From Carposina sasakii (taxonomy: Eukaryota > Arthropoda > Insecta > Lepidoptera > Carposinidae), in the NCBI GenBank assembly GCA_014607495.2, contig CP053159.1, positions 2,053,501-2,117,500 on the forward strand: a DNA stretch of 64,000 bases, in the 5' to 3' direction. A program made the translations under genes and the position numbers. Under the pieces are notes generated by a model that did no database searches, was not told the origin of the DNA, and saw only the letters and a program-made list of their open reading frames with translations. Shown one piece after another: positions 11,801-21,239 of this stretch. Numbering within the stretch: the stretch's first letter is position 1; each line of letters starts with the position of its first letter.

Positions 11801-13412
11801 AGTAGAAGTACTTATACTTACAGAAAAGATTCGTAAATATTGATAGCAGAATGTTCCTCTTGCAGTTTGGGTGCAACAAGGCAAACTATATCGGAAAACG
11901 TTTTGCCACAAACCGGAAACATCAGTATGCGTTTTTTGTTAGTGTCTTTCCCGACAAACTAGAAAAATAAGGTCAGCATTTGATACTAGACAAAGAACTG
12001 CTTCAGAAAGGCGTAGCCGGGTTAGACGTAGCGCTCTGTTATACGATATTAGGTACGTCATGCTGGTCATGCACTGTAATAACCGGCTAGTTTTTATAAG
12101 TATGTACTTACTTTACATACCTACATCTAGGTACTGTAAATCTACAGATAATGTCGATAATTTCAACCGATTTTGTTAGTCAAGGTGTCAATAAGTTAGC
12201 GTAAATATCAACAATACCTAGAAAATAATAGCAGATACTAACAGGAGCCAAAACAGCTCTGAAGTCGACATTGAAGTTAGATAACAGGTCCGTCTGTTCT
12301 AACGCGGATTTCAATACTTCGCTAAACTTCAGTGACATCTGAAATAGGTATAAGCATGGAGAAGAAATAAAAGAGGAGCAGCGGCTAAGTATAGTTTTAT
12401 ACAAAAATAGTGTGCCGCTGAGCGGGGGTGAAGTATGGGACGAGAGGAGCATCCTAACACTGTAGCCCTGCTCATTTACATAGAAACCACCTTGTAGTGA
12501 CTAGCCAAACTACTTGCATAAGCGTGTGGTTACAGCTACTGCGTTCACACACTGGTCCTGAAGCTCCGCCCCTATCATGACGTCATGGCCTAACTATTGC
12601 CACACGACTCAGTTCATAGTCCAACCTCCTCTTTTATACCTTCTCTTGTTATATATGTCTCTGGGTACCTTTTGTTAGATTAAAACCGGAAAGAGGGACC
12701 GAAATTTTACCAAAAATACTCGAATCAATACTTACGCAAAGTTTCACTTTACGACGCAATGCAGTTGTCCCGACTGTATCAATGTACGCCTCCATACGAT
12801 TACTATTTACAATTATCTGGAGGGCAAACTCGGCTTCGCATTCTTCCGCTAACTGCAATAAAATTAGAATACCCAAACTTAGAGTATACATTACTTACAT
12901 AGGTACTGGTTCAGATCCGGCTCAATGACCAAAACCATACCTATGTACAGTCCACTTATAAGATTTGGATTATCCACGTGTCTACTCTACCTGTCGACTA
13001 ATCTACTAAACAAATTGTACATTATCAAAATTCCAAGATTCCAAATTCCAAAATTCCAGTCGAAATCAGATTTAAATTACGTAGGTATTTTTTTCCAAAA
13101 TCTCCCTTATTTGTGTTATACTCGTAAGATCTTAGAACTTTTTATAACTCTTAGGAGGCAATAGGTACATAAAAGGTATTGAACTGCCTCTCGATCAAAC
13201 TTCGTCAATAAGCAAGTACGTAGGTACCTACCTAGTTACATACTCGAAGGTTCTTAGTAGGTAGGTAGGTATGCATATCTTACATAGCTGTTAACTTTTA
13301 TTTGCATCTCAGGACACGTTTCCACATCTAAACTCATTACCAGATCCAAAATCTTTCCTGGATCACTCCGCTGAATACTTTTTCGTTTCGATGATTTCTT
13401 TGCTGTAGCCAT
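5885..13412 (-). CDS. Pde2a: cGMP-dependent 3',5'-cyclic phosphodiesterase, PDE2 type (GAF-A, GAF-B, PDEase)
   Basis: Hydrolyses cAMP and cGMP; in the PDE2 family cGMP binding to a GAF domain activates catalysis. Sixteen exons join in phase to 739 codons plus stop: 13412-13284, 12852-12736, 12338-12243, 11958-11822, 11164-11059, 10840-10706, 9930-9779, 9621-9396, 9251-9097, 8820-8662, 8590-8502, 8403-8214, 7981-7840, 7525-7369, 6758-6670, 6025-5885. GAF-A covers about residues 20-180 and GAF-B about 195-355, followed by the linker [13 protein letters not shown], as in PDE2A. The catalytic domain has HNWLHAF (His443 general acid, His447), [12 protein letters not shown] (His485, Asp486), the PDE2 hallmark [16 protein letters not shown], Asp596 as fourth metal ligand, and invariant Gln649. 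The start is the first ATG, in an exon giving [12 protein letters not shown]; the N-terminus is shorter than in vertebrate PDE2A and no membrane anchor is seen. The exon 14 donor (TTTG|GTTCTT, 7369) is weak and least certain. PDE11/PDE5 are excluded by the catalytic motifs. Confidence 0.93.
6065..6165 (+). mobile_element. tRNA-derived SINE, family G
   Basis: tRNA-like head with A-box-like TAGCCCAGTG and ACGTGCGCCTTCCAAGGGAG, then CGGGCCTGTACCACTGAATT. The same unit lies on the minus strand at 54041-54145, where the B box is better kept. Located in the last PDE2 intron. Confidence 0.6.
6195..6385. mobile_element. Palindromic MITE, family M
   Basis: Arms start CCCCCTTATTACCTAA and end TTACGTAATCAGGGGG, with GCAAAGCGATAGCGAAAATT in both arms. 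It lies in the last intron of the PDE2 gene. Confidence 0.78.
6931..7249 (-). mobile_element. Complete non-autonomous Helitron (TCTATA-type 5' end)
   Basis: The minus strand begins TCTATACATATAATAAAAAT and ends with the hairpin, GGCGTCCACTAG and then T. The bases flanking the element are A and T, the expected Helitron target. It lies in PDE2 intron 14. Confidence 0.85.
7256..7330 (+). mobile_element. 3' part of tRNA-derived SINE, family S
   Basis: B box GGGTTCGATTCCCACTCGGG, then GTGAAGAATTTT and a tail rich in TTTATTAATAATT, matching the SINEs at 39500 and 60745. The A-box half is missing. It begins directly beyond the Helitron end. Confidence 0.65.
7943..8067. repeat. 62-bp tandem duplication across the acceptor of PDE2 exon 13
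   Basis: Two nearly identical 62-bp units, 7943-8004 and 8005-8067. Each contains the polypyrimidine acceptor TTTTCAG and the first 39 coding bases of exon 13 ([12 protein letters not shown]). Only the unit nearer the exon body (7943-8004) gives an open frame. Use of the upstream acceptor would read into TAA after about 15 codons. Confidence 0.9.
11285..11545. repeat. Dispersed repeat, family C (CATACATACAT...GGGTAGGCAGAG)
   Basis: Starts in CATACATACATAAAAATCAC, then GGAGGGGTAGGCAGAG. Related units at 32412, 44047, 46880 and 51970 share the opening and the GGGGTAGGCAGAG block. Located in PDE2 intron 4; the short minus-strand open frame over it is not called. Confidence 0.5.
11565..11781. 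repeat. Dispersed repeat, family E, near full length
   Basis: Best-preserved member: opens CACAGCTGTGTTCCCCAAAT and includes TTAGTCGACTTTTATCACAC, then GAAACCCCGCATCAGCAC. Lies in PDE2 intron 4 beside the family C repeat. Confidence 0.55.
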
Positions 13413-14454
13413 ATCTAACACACTTGGATGTACCTACGTGTGGTATTTTTGTGAAAAGTTAAGGTTTATTAAATAGATATAATTTTATTCTTAAAAAAAT
13501 TAACTTTGTTGCGGCTTTGTTTAAAGCTAATTTCAGATTTTCAAAAGTCAAATTCACGTCAAATATTTGGTCAAACATGGGTCAAACCAGGTTAAAGGTA
13601 AAACGGTCAAACGGTAGAGATGCTAACTAACCATGGTCTAACATTTATAACTAAACGAGACCAAACCGAACCGCATACATACTGCTCACAGAATATTATT
13701 CTGCTGCTGTGACTGCTGCATAGAGTCAGAGTCCACATCAAAGACTCAACAGTGCAGTCATAGAGAGAGTGCAGTGCATGCTATGCTACCGCCATGAGCA
13801 CCCCACCTACCGCCAAATTATGCCTAGAGTTAGGCACAAAAAGATTCTGGGTAGTATTCGTGAAAAGAAACGTTCTTATATTTGTTCCTTGATTTAAGTT
13901 TTTTTCATGGTTTTTTAATCTGAGGCGGATTCGGCGGGAAAAGCTGGAAGGGTGCAGGTGTAATTTTCTTGTGAAAATCAAAAATTATTTGTAAATGGTT
14001 TGCATGTGTCCGTAAAGTGATGTTTTCTGGTAGATAAGTTATATTTTGATTACTTGTGATGTAAATCTAGTGCGTGTGCATGGTTTTATACGCAGGTAAG
14101 CTGAGTAAAACTTTAGCCGGAATACGATCTCTTCATGGGCCCATGTAAGTTGTTTCTGCAATTATTTTTAATTTTGATTTACTTTACACTTGTTCTTGAG
14201 GATTTTCCCGACGTTTCCATTCATAATCATCATTATCATCCATCATAAATTAAGAATTCATTTTACTAGACAATGATTAGGCTGTATGGGCTTAGTTCCC
14301 CTTGCCTTTCCTTCGGGATAAACTATGGTTTTTTAATCTGAGGCATGAAACAGCTGATTATTATTGAGATGACCGATATTTTCCATATTTTTCTCAGATT
14401 ATTGTAAATTTGTAATTGATTCTTTGCAAAATAAAGTGATAAAATCTCTGAATA
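13413..14454. promoter_or_regulatory. Shared divergent 5' region of PDE2 (minus) and UBXN1 (plus)
   Basis: The two start codons face away from each other across about 1 kb, so both promoters must lie here or upstream of untranslated exons. No convincing TATA box was seen. A CAG|GTAAGC at 14095 could be the donor of a non-coding first exon of UBXN1, which is unproven. A perfect 20-bp direct repeat, ATGGTTTTTTAATCTGAGGC, occurs at 13907-13926 and 14325-14344. Confidence 0.5.
14183..14319. repeat. Inverted repeat arm upstream of UBXN1
   Basis: Matches 18678-18807 in inverted orientation (TTTTCCCGACGTTTCCATTC; CCTTGCCTTTCCTTCGGGAT). The two copies flank the UBXN1 gene on each side. Confidence 0.65.
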
Positions 14455-17400
14455 ATGGCGGAAATACAGACTTTAATAGAAATGGGATTTTCCAAGGAGC
14501 GAGCGTAAGTATTTTCCGACAGTAACTTCATTTGAGGTTATATATTTGTTTGGTTTGTTTGACGATTTTTGCCGATTACAGCGAGAAAGCCTTGGCCGTT
14601 ACCAATTTTAAAGGCGTAGAGCCGGCTATGGAATGGCTTTTGGCGCATGCCGATGATCCAGCGGTGTCTACGGGGCAGGCTGTTGGAAATGTAGTCGGTA
14701 GTTCATCAACTGCTAGTTCAGAACCCGTTCCGGAGCCGTCACAAGCTGCAGCGCCGGAGGTCAAGTCGTTTAAATGTGACGACTGTGGGAAGCTGCTGAA
14801 GAACCAAGACGAGATGGAGTATCCATGCTGCGAAAACCAATCACAGTAGTTTCTCGGAGTCTACTGAAGAGAAGAAACCTCTGACTGAGGAGGAGAAAAA
14901 GGCTCAACTCGCTTTGCTGGAGGAGAGGTTGAAGTTAAAGCGAAAAGAGAGGGAAGAGAAAGAAAAGGTAAATATGTTTTTCTTTTACATTTAAGTTGAT
15001 ATAAGTTGTAGTGATACAGTAACATTATGTTGTCATGTAAGCATGTGTATATCTATAGAAGGTAGGGTATAGGACGACATTTTGTACACAAATACTATTT
15101 TATCACATTGGAACACACCTAAATAGAGCATATATGAACCTGAGCTCAAAGATTACATCATCATTGGTCACAGATTGATATAGTTACTTACATAGATATA
15201 AACTTTATAGTTTCATAAAGCTGCATAATATTAAACACTAGTGGACGCCTGCGACTCGGTCCGCGTGGACTACAGAAAAAAACAAAATGTCGAAATTATC
15301 CGGGATAAAAAGTAGCCTATATGTTAAGTGGGACCTGTCACAATATATTCCTGAAAACTGTTTCGAAATCGGTTCAGTTTCTGAGATTAGCGTGCACAAA
15401 CGCACAGACAAACCGACAAACAGACAAAAATTTCAAAATCATTGTTTTGGATACTATTGCATTGATTACGGTCTCCTATAATATTTTTTCTCATATATAC
15501 ATTCTGTAGTACATGTGGCTGAAGTCATGGGAAAAAGCTAGTATCTTATATTTTAATGATTAATCTTGCAGATGGAGCAATTGGAACGTGAACGTCTCCG
15601 CATCAAATCCGGAAAGGACATGCAGGATGCCAAGCTGAGGATGCAAGAGCAAGAGATGCAGAAACTGGTGGAACAGCGGCGGAGGGAGAAGATTGAGGAT
15701 CAGAAAGCTAGGGACAGAGTTCGGGCGCAGATTGAAGCTGATAAACAGGCTAGGAAGTGAGTATTATGGATCTGGGGCTTAATATAATTTCAATTATCAT
15801 ACAAGGACAGTTTAAATAATATGTAGTGACATAATATGGTCTGAAAGTATTGACCACAACTTAATGTTGCGTGACCTCAAGTGATAAGCTAGCTTACTTG
15901 TCACTGATCTTTTACATCAGGCCTCGCTATGTTAAATGAGGTCATAGGATTTTTTCATTATCCTAGGATACATTTAAGCACCCCAGCACGCGTATGATGA
16001 ATTTGGTGAGAGTGAGATGTCTCACTTTTAAACGTCAAACTCACAGAGCTATTAATAACTAGATAAACTAAGTGTATGTACTTTGCATGTAAAAATAGAC
16101 TTAAGAATTAGAATAGACACCTCGTTCTCAAGCCAGACTGTGTGAATTAGGGCTGATAGAAGTGGTTTGCAATCCCTTTTTACACACCAAGTAGAAACCC
16201 TTGCCTTGTCTAGGTATTATTTAGCTCTGTGGATTTGACGTCTCGCTCTCACCAAATTCATCATACGCGTGCAGGAAAATTTCGCCAACTAATGCTACTA
16301 GAGTCCATTTACTCCTATGCCTGATTTAAGAGTAACATTTTTTGTATGCAGAACACAAAATGTCAATACACACACACACATAGTAACTAGAACTCTCGTG
16401 CAAAGAGACTATTTGGTGAAACACTCTAACCAACAGAGTGTCAAACATCAGTTTTAATTTTACATTGTTTGAAATGCTAAGTTTTGGCCAACCCCATTTT
16501 GGAAACCCAGCCATGTGTACATAACCAAGGAGCTCTTATTCCTTATTCCCTCAGACTGGCAGCGTCAGGCGGGCAAGCCGCCCCGCCCGCTCCCGCGCCC
16601 GCCCCCGCGCCCGCCTCCGCTCCCGCTTCCGCGCCCTCCTATGACCAGGCGCGCATTCAGCTGCGCTTGCCGGACGGACAGGCTTTATCTCACACCTTCG
16701 GGGCTAAAGAGCAACTTGCTGCTGTTAAGTGAGTGTAGTTTTGTTATAAAAACAGGCGAAGTGCAAGTTAAACTTGCGTAAAGAGGGATTTATTTAAAAA
16801 AATTGTATGGAACCCTAATAAAAGAAGCCATGATGCCTATGTCATGTACATTGCATTGCAATCTATGTGTCAAAGACTGGAATTGTGAGGTACTGGAAAG
16901 TCTCATGGCGCATCGAGGCAGTTAGTAGGATATTAGCACTCTATGACATCTTATTCCTCTATGCCCTTGTACCCAGGATATAATACTACGTTCTTGTTGA
17001 AGATAGAAGTTTTAGTCTCGAAGAAGCAGTGGTAGTAAACATTAGCACACTTGTACTTGTAAGGTGTATGATGACGACCGACGTTTGACTTTATCGCTTG
17101 TTGATGTATCTATTAAAAACTTTAATTTTGTGTATGCGTAAAGAGTTTAAATTCGTGTTTTTAAAATGATACTATAACATTAATTACAGATTGTATCTTC
17201 AAATGAACGCGCAGGGTTTCGCTCAAGACAGTAATTTTAAGCTGATGACGACATTCCCTAAGAAAATATTTGGCCCTGAGGACTATGAGAAGCCGCTAGA
17301 ATCATTGGGTTAGTGGAAACTCTTTTTTTTTGTTATTGATGATTTTTGTCTGATTAGTTTAAAAACTATTTCGCAATGTCGTTATGAAATATCGTAGTGA

Positions 17401-18337
17401 CGCACCGTATTTTATCAAATGCTCTCTACATCGTTGCAAAAAACGTTGTTATTACAAAAGAGTTTAAATTATCTAATTTTGACTGATCACATACATACCT
17501 TAAACAATGTGTAACTTTGGACGCGTTATAGAAATAACACCGTATTTTTTTTTCAATTTCTTTTTCCAAGGTTTGATTTTTCCAAACGTCAGATAGCCTA
17601 TCTACAGAATAAAGTTGATGCTGTTATCATGATCAAGTTTTAGAGAGAGACAGCATCAACTTTATTGTTCAGATAGGTTATCTGACGTTTGAAAAGATCG
17701 GCCATAAAGCAACTATAATTTGCATCTCTGTACATTTTATAAATGTTCGTGGACGACACAGTGGGTTGCTCAATTGTCTACTCTTTTATACAGGATGATT
17801 TTTGGTCGTCAACGTTCCCGAAAACTACGGAATCTTCTCATCATCACGATTATTTTTCACCATGGAAGCATACCTGGGAAGTGTCTGGTTTCCAAAATAT
17901 TAGGGTCCAAAGTTTAGTAAATATACTGCGTTTTTGTGCATAAATGCACATTGACGCATGTAGCAAGATTTTTTCACGAGAAATAATTAATATCTGTCTA
18001 TGAAAAACCTAGCATAAACACTGGATACTATAAATTTCGCCCGATTAAGTAATTAAAAAAAAAAACAAAAAGTTTACATCGTTTCCCAGCATTTTTTTTG
18101 GCATAAACTTACTTTATTTGATGTATAGAGTATGTACCCTTCATTAAGGGTGGCAACAAAAAAACACCTGTATAGGTATAATATTCTTTACATACATGTA
18201 TTGTGTAACTGTTTGTTGTCCTAAATGGTGTGTGAATGTGTGTGTGTTAAATAAAATAAAATGTCTTATTTTCTGGTATTCCAGGTCTGGTACCATCAGC
18301 AGTAATCATAGTGTCCCGAGGACAGCCGACCGTGTAA
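14455..18337 (+). CDS. UBXN1: UBX domain-containing protein 1 (UBA + coiled coil + UBX), p97/VCP cofactor; frame broken by one extra base
   Basis: UBXN1/SAKS1 proteins bind ubiquitin through an N-terminal UBA domain and the p97/VCP ATPase through a C-terminal UBX domain, acting in cytosolic protein quality control. Exons: 14455-14504, 14582-14967, 15572-15756, 16555-16728, 17190-17308, 18285-18337. Exon 1 and early exon 2 encode the UBA ([24 protein letters not shown]). A C2H2-like FKCDDCGK follows, then a long charged coiled coil ([20 protein letters not shown] to exon 3), an Ala-Pro linker, and the UBX fold ([15 protein letters not shown]; ending [16 protein letters not shown]). One surplus C at 14823/14824 shifts exon 2 after DEMEY and gives TAG at 14847. 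Ignoring that base, all exons join in phase to 321 residues, close to the family length. The base could be a sequencing error, an allele or a true lesion. Codons on both sides look normal and splice sites are intact. Confidence 0.88.
15238..15499 (-). mobile_element. Non-autonomous Helitron, 5'-damaged
   Basis: The minus strand ends with the family hairpin and GTCCACTAG|T. The opposite (5') end lacks the TCTATACATATAATA terminus. It lies in UBXN1 intron 2. Confidence 0.72.
15986..16272. mobile_element. MITE in UBXN1 intron 3
   Basis: Terminal inverted repeats of more than 30 bp: GCACGCGTATGATGAATTTG at the left and its complement ending CATACGCGTGC at the right, followed inward by GTGAGAG(T/C)GAGA. 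The 287-bp element has no open frame. Confidence 0.8.
16583..16640 (+). repeat. Coding Ala-Pro microrepeat in UBXN1 exon 4
   Basis: A run of CCCGCC/CCCGCT hexamers encoding alternating Pro-Ala and then Ser-Ala-Pro. It is the linker between coiled coil and UBX and a likely site of length polymorphism. Confidence 0.75.
16872..16963. repeat. Inverted repeat arm in UBXN1 intron 4
   Basis: About 92 bp (AGACTGGAATTGTGAGGTAC; GCATCGAGGCAGTTAG) recurs inverted at 19197-19290, downstream of the gene. Possibly two copies of one undescribed dispersed repeat. Confidence 0.6.
17572..17703. mobile_element. Short palindromic MITE, family J
   Basis: Arms TTTTCCAAACGTCAGATAGC and GGTTATCTGACGTTTGAAAA with AAAGTTGATGCTGT mirrored inside. 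This 132-bp hairpin lies in UBXN1 intron 5. Confidence 0.8.
17789..18172 (-). mobile_element. TA-flanked MITE, family Q
   Basis: TACAGGATGATTTTTGGTCG at the left and AACACCTGTA at the right, flanked by TA on both sides. Homologous to 31164, 52189, 55952 and 61262. It occupies much of UBXN1 intron 5. The TA target suggests a Tc1/mariner-derived element. Confidence 0.8.
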
Positions 18338-18677
18338 ACTCCACTGTATTACTACACAATGTAAATATTCATATATGAGTCTATAAATGAGGGATTTTCT
18401 GACATACTATTATAAGTAAAAAAAATTGTACAAATTGTCTGGATAGATGGCGTGAGCGAATCTCCATCCCGAAATTCTGTATGGTGAAGGGGAGGAGCTA
18501 GGTAGAAGATGTAGGTAACGCCATCTATTTTTAACAGTTATTTTAACTTGTCAGAAAATACCTTATTGTAATGTCGCCAGTGGGGCAAGCACGAACCTCG
18601 ATAGTCCGTAACGCTATCGTAACACTGTCATATCTCGTAGATTTTGCTTGCGAGTCGATAGCGTTGTTTTTGTTTTT

Positions 18678-18807
18678 ATCCCGAAGGAAAGGCAATGGGA
18701 ATTATGCCCATACAGCCATTGTGTTTAGTATTAATGATCTCTGACTTTATGATTGATGATAATGATGAATGGAAACGTCGGGAAAATCATCAAAAACAAG
18801 TGTAAAA
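18678..18807. repeat. Inverted repeat arm downstream of UBXN1
   Basis: Inverted counterpart of 14183-14319 (ATCCCGAAGGAAAGGCAATG ... CGTCGGGAAAATCATC). Confidence 0.65.
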
Positions 18808-19196
18808 TTTGTTAATATGTAAAAAAGGTTCATGCTTGTCCCACAGATTTCTAGCCCGCCACACTGATTACATAACTCGCGTCGGCAGAGCGATAGCAAT
18901 GCGAATGCGAGTGTGTCAATTTTCGCTGACGCATGGCTTCGGCTCTGCTCTTGCAAATTAAGTACAGTAGTACCACATTAATAAGTTACACCAATGTACC
19001 TGCGTAGTGGTCTCATTTTTTAATGCGCACGAAATGTCTGCGTTTGCTATTGGTTGATGCGTGCGCGCCATGGTCGGTACCCGTTTGCCATGAGCGAGAT
19101 AGCATGAGACTCAGTATTCGTTGACTTTAAAACTTGACGTAACGCAATAAAATCTATATTTCAATTGTGGGTGGTACTCGTATTTAACCGGCTTTA

Positions 19197-19290
19197 GCAT
19201 AGAGGAATAAGATGTCATAGAGTGCTAATGTCCTTCTAACTGCCTCGATGCGCCTTGAGACTTTCCGGTACCTCACAATTCCAGTCCTTG
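19197..19290. repeat. Inverted repeat arm matching 16872-16963
   Basis: Carries ATAGAGGAATAAGATGTCAT and CTAACTGCCTCGATGCGCC, the reverse complement of the UBXN1 intron 4 copy. No gene was seen from 18338 to 21240. Confidence 0.6.
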
Positions 19291-19654
19291 GCCCTTAGAT
19301 TCCATTACTGTACATTAGTAATGTAGTACATTAAAGTAATTCAATCTATTCCTTTATGGCTTTAGCCTGTTCTCTTTTGCGCCGGTTTGGCGATGCGTCT
19401 TATTAAAATGGTTCTACTGTAATATCTCTACCGAACTATGTTAAGTATTTACATAGTAATCAGCGGTAAATATTGCACAAAGACTGGAGAGAAACACGGC
19501 CATTGTATACACGGCCGTATGGCCCACTTGAAATGGCTAAAGCTAGAACTGCAAGATCATAAAGGCACAGCCACCGCTGAGTTAACTATTACACAAAAAC
19601 GCTTTTTGTGTCACTCCATACAAAAAATGTTCCAAAGATTACTAGTGTTTTACC

Positions 19655-19790
19655 ACATAGATCCTTTGGATGATGGCGCTAGTTACTATGTGTATGACCA
19701 CATTTTTTGTGTCACTCCATACAAAAAATGTTAGTTCAGAAATCAGGCATTATTTTGTGAGACGAACTCTACTGTGTCTATGGTGGCAAT
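19655..19790. repeat. Dispersed repeat, family K
   Basis: Contains GATGATGGCGCTAGTTACTA and TGTATGACCACATTTT followed by AAAAATGTTAGTTC. Copies at 25385, 45775, 53088 and 54255. The 53088 copy is an inverted repeat, so the family is probably a MITE. Confidence 0.55.
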
Positions 19791-20214
19791 CAATTCTCTA
19801 TTATTATTTCTATGGCTCTATAATGTACTGCTTTTACGAGTATTTTATAAATTCAACCTACTGGGATCGTGAATATTGCATACCTATCTATCATTGGAAA
19901 AATATAGTCAGCACAAATTAGTAATGTGTGACACGAGATAGTGCTTGGCTATAGTTGACTATCTCTTTCGAAAGGTCGATGTGCAATATTTATGGGTCAA
20001 TACCATAATGTACTTGTTTCAAATGTTGTGAAGTTAAGACAGAATAGGACAGGTAGGACTAACTATATGTTTAATTGTGATGGTCAGAATCGATCACATT
20101 GTAAACTATATTTTTTATTATTATCAGCTATTTTTTTTAGCCTTGGTGAAAAAAGAAAGCCTAAGTGACAGGCATACAATACCCAAGTCTGACTGAACTA
20201 TAATAGCTATTAGT

Positions 20215-20589
20215 CCCTCCGCACATGGAGCTACTCAAATATGACGGAATTAATCAGTAATTAGAATTACAAACTAGTTATAAACTGTATTTCGCACACG
20301 ACGCTACTCACATTGCAAGGTTTCAGTCACTCCTGTTATTTCTACTACCAAATAAACACGTGCGAAAAACCTAGCAAGGGGAAATATTGGAAACTCGGGT
20401 AACCTAGTAGCTCGGCGACCGGCACGACGCGTCGCGCGCGATCAGTTGCCAACGCGTTACTAACTGGTTAGTGACTAGTCGCGTCGTGTGCGAACCTGTA
20501 TGGCAATGTATGGGCGGTGACGCTCAAAAAACTCGTTAGTAACTTGAGTTTGTGATTAGTTCCTTTTGAGTAGCTCCATGTGCGGAGGG
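20215..20589. mobile_element. MITE with 25-bp perfect terminal inverted repeats
   Basis: Left end CCCTCCGCACATGGAGCTAC then TCAAA; right end is its exact complement TTTGA-GTAGCTCCATGTGCGGAGGG. The 375-bp interior holds GC-rich motifs such as CGACGCGTCGCGCG. No coding capacity; a hAT-like origin is possible but the target duplication is unclear. Confidence 0.85.
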
Positions 20590-20850
20590 CCTTAGTCTTA
20601 TAGATGAAATAATTTCTTATGATATGTCCTTCATTGTTTTATAGATGAATGAAAGGTGGGGTATATCTCATTTAATTTTAAGTCTTTGACACAAATAAAC
20701 TACATAAAATTTTAAATATATGGTTGATATTTTGTTTTATTGCACCTACCAATTTATAGAATGCAACATCCCAACTCCTTTAAGAAAAGGTTACAAAAGG
20801 TTTGGTTATGAGTACTATCTACATATATACCTATATCCTAGATTACTTAG

Positions 20851-21035
20851 GGCCGATTTTTCCAAATATCCTGATAGCCTTTCTAAAAATATTGATAAGG
20901 TTGATGCTTTTATCCATGAACGTAATAAGACGTTCATGCTTTCATAGTATAAAATTTATCAAGATAGAGACGGAATCAATTTTAACCTTCAAATAAGCTT
21001 CAGATGGGTTATCTGACCATTGGAAATATTAGTCC
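20851..21035. mobile_element. Short palindromic MITE, family J
   Basis: GGCCGATTTTTCCAAATATC at the left mirrors TCTGACCATTGGAAATATT at the right. Decayed relative of the 17572 copy. Confidence 0.6.
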
Positions 21036-21239
21036 TAAAACGCAATAGGTACCGCGATGTTGGAGTTGCCGCTGGGCATACCGAGTATATACAGGCCTTC
21101 ATAGTAACGGCATGCCGTATTGCGGCTAACCGTGTGGTTTTGACCCTGTACGGTCTGCCGCAAAGTGCTTTAGAAACATTGCACATGATGGACGTTGAAG
21201 AAGTTGCGTCTTCTTAATCATCGTAAAAAATATCCGTAA

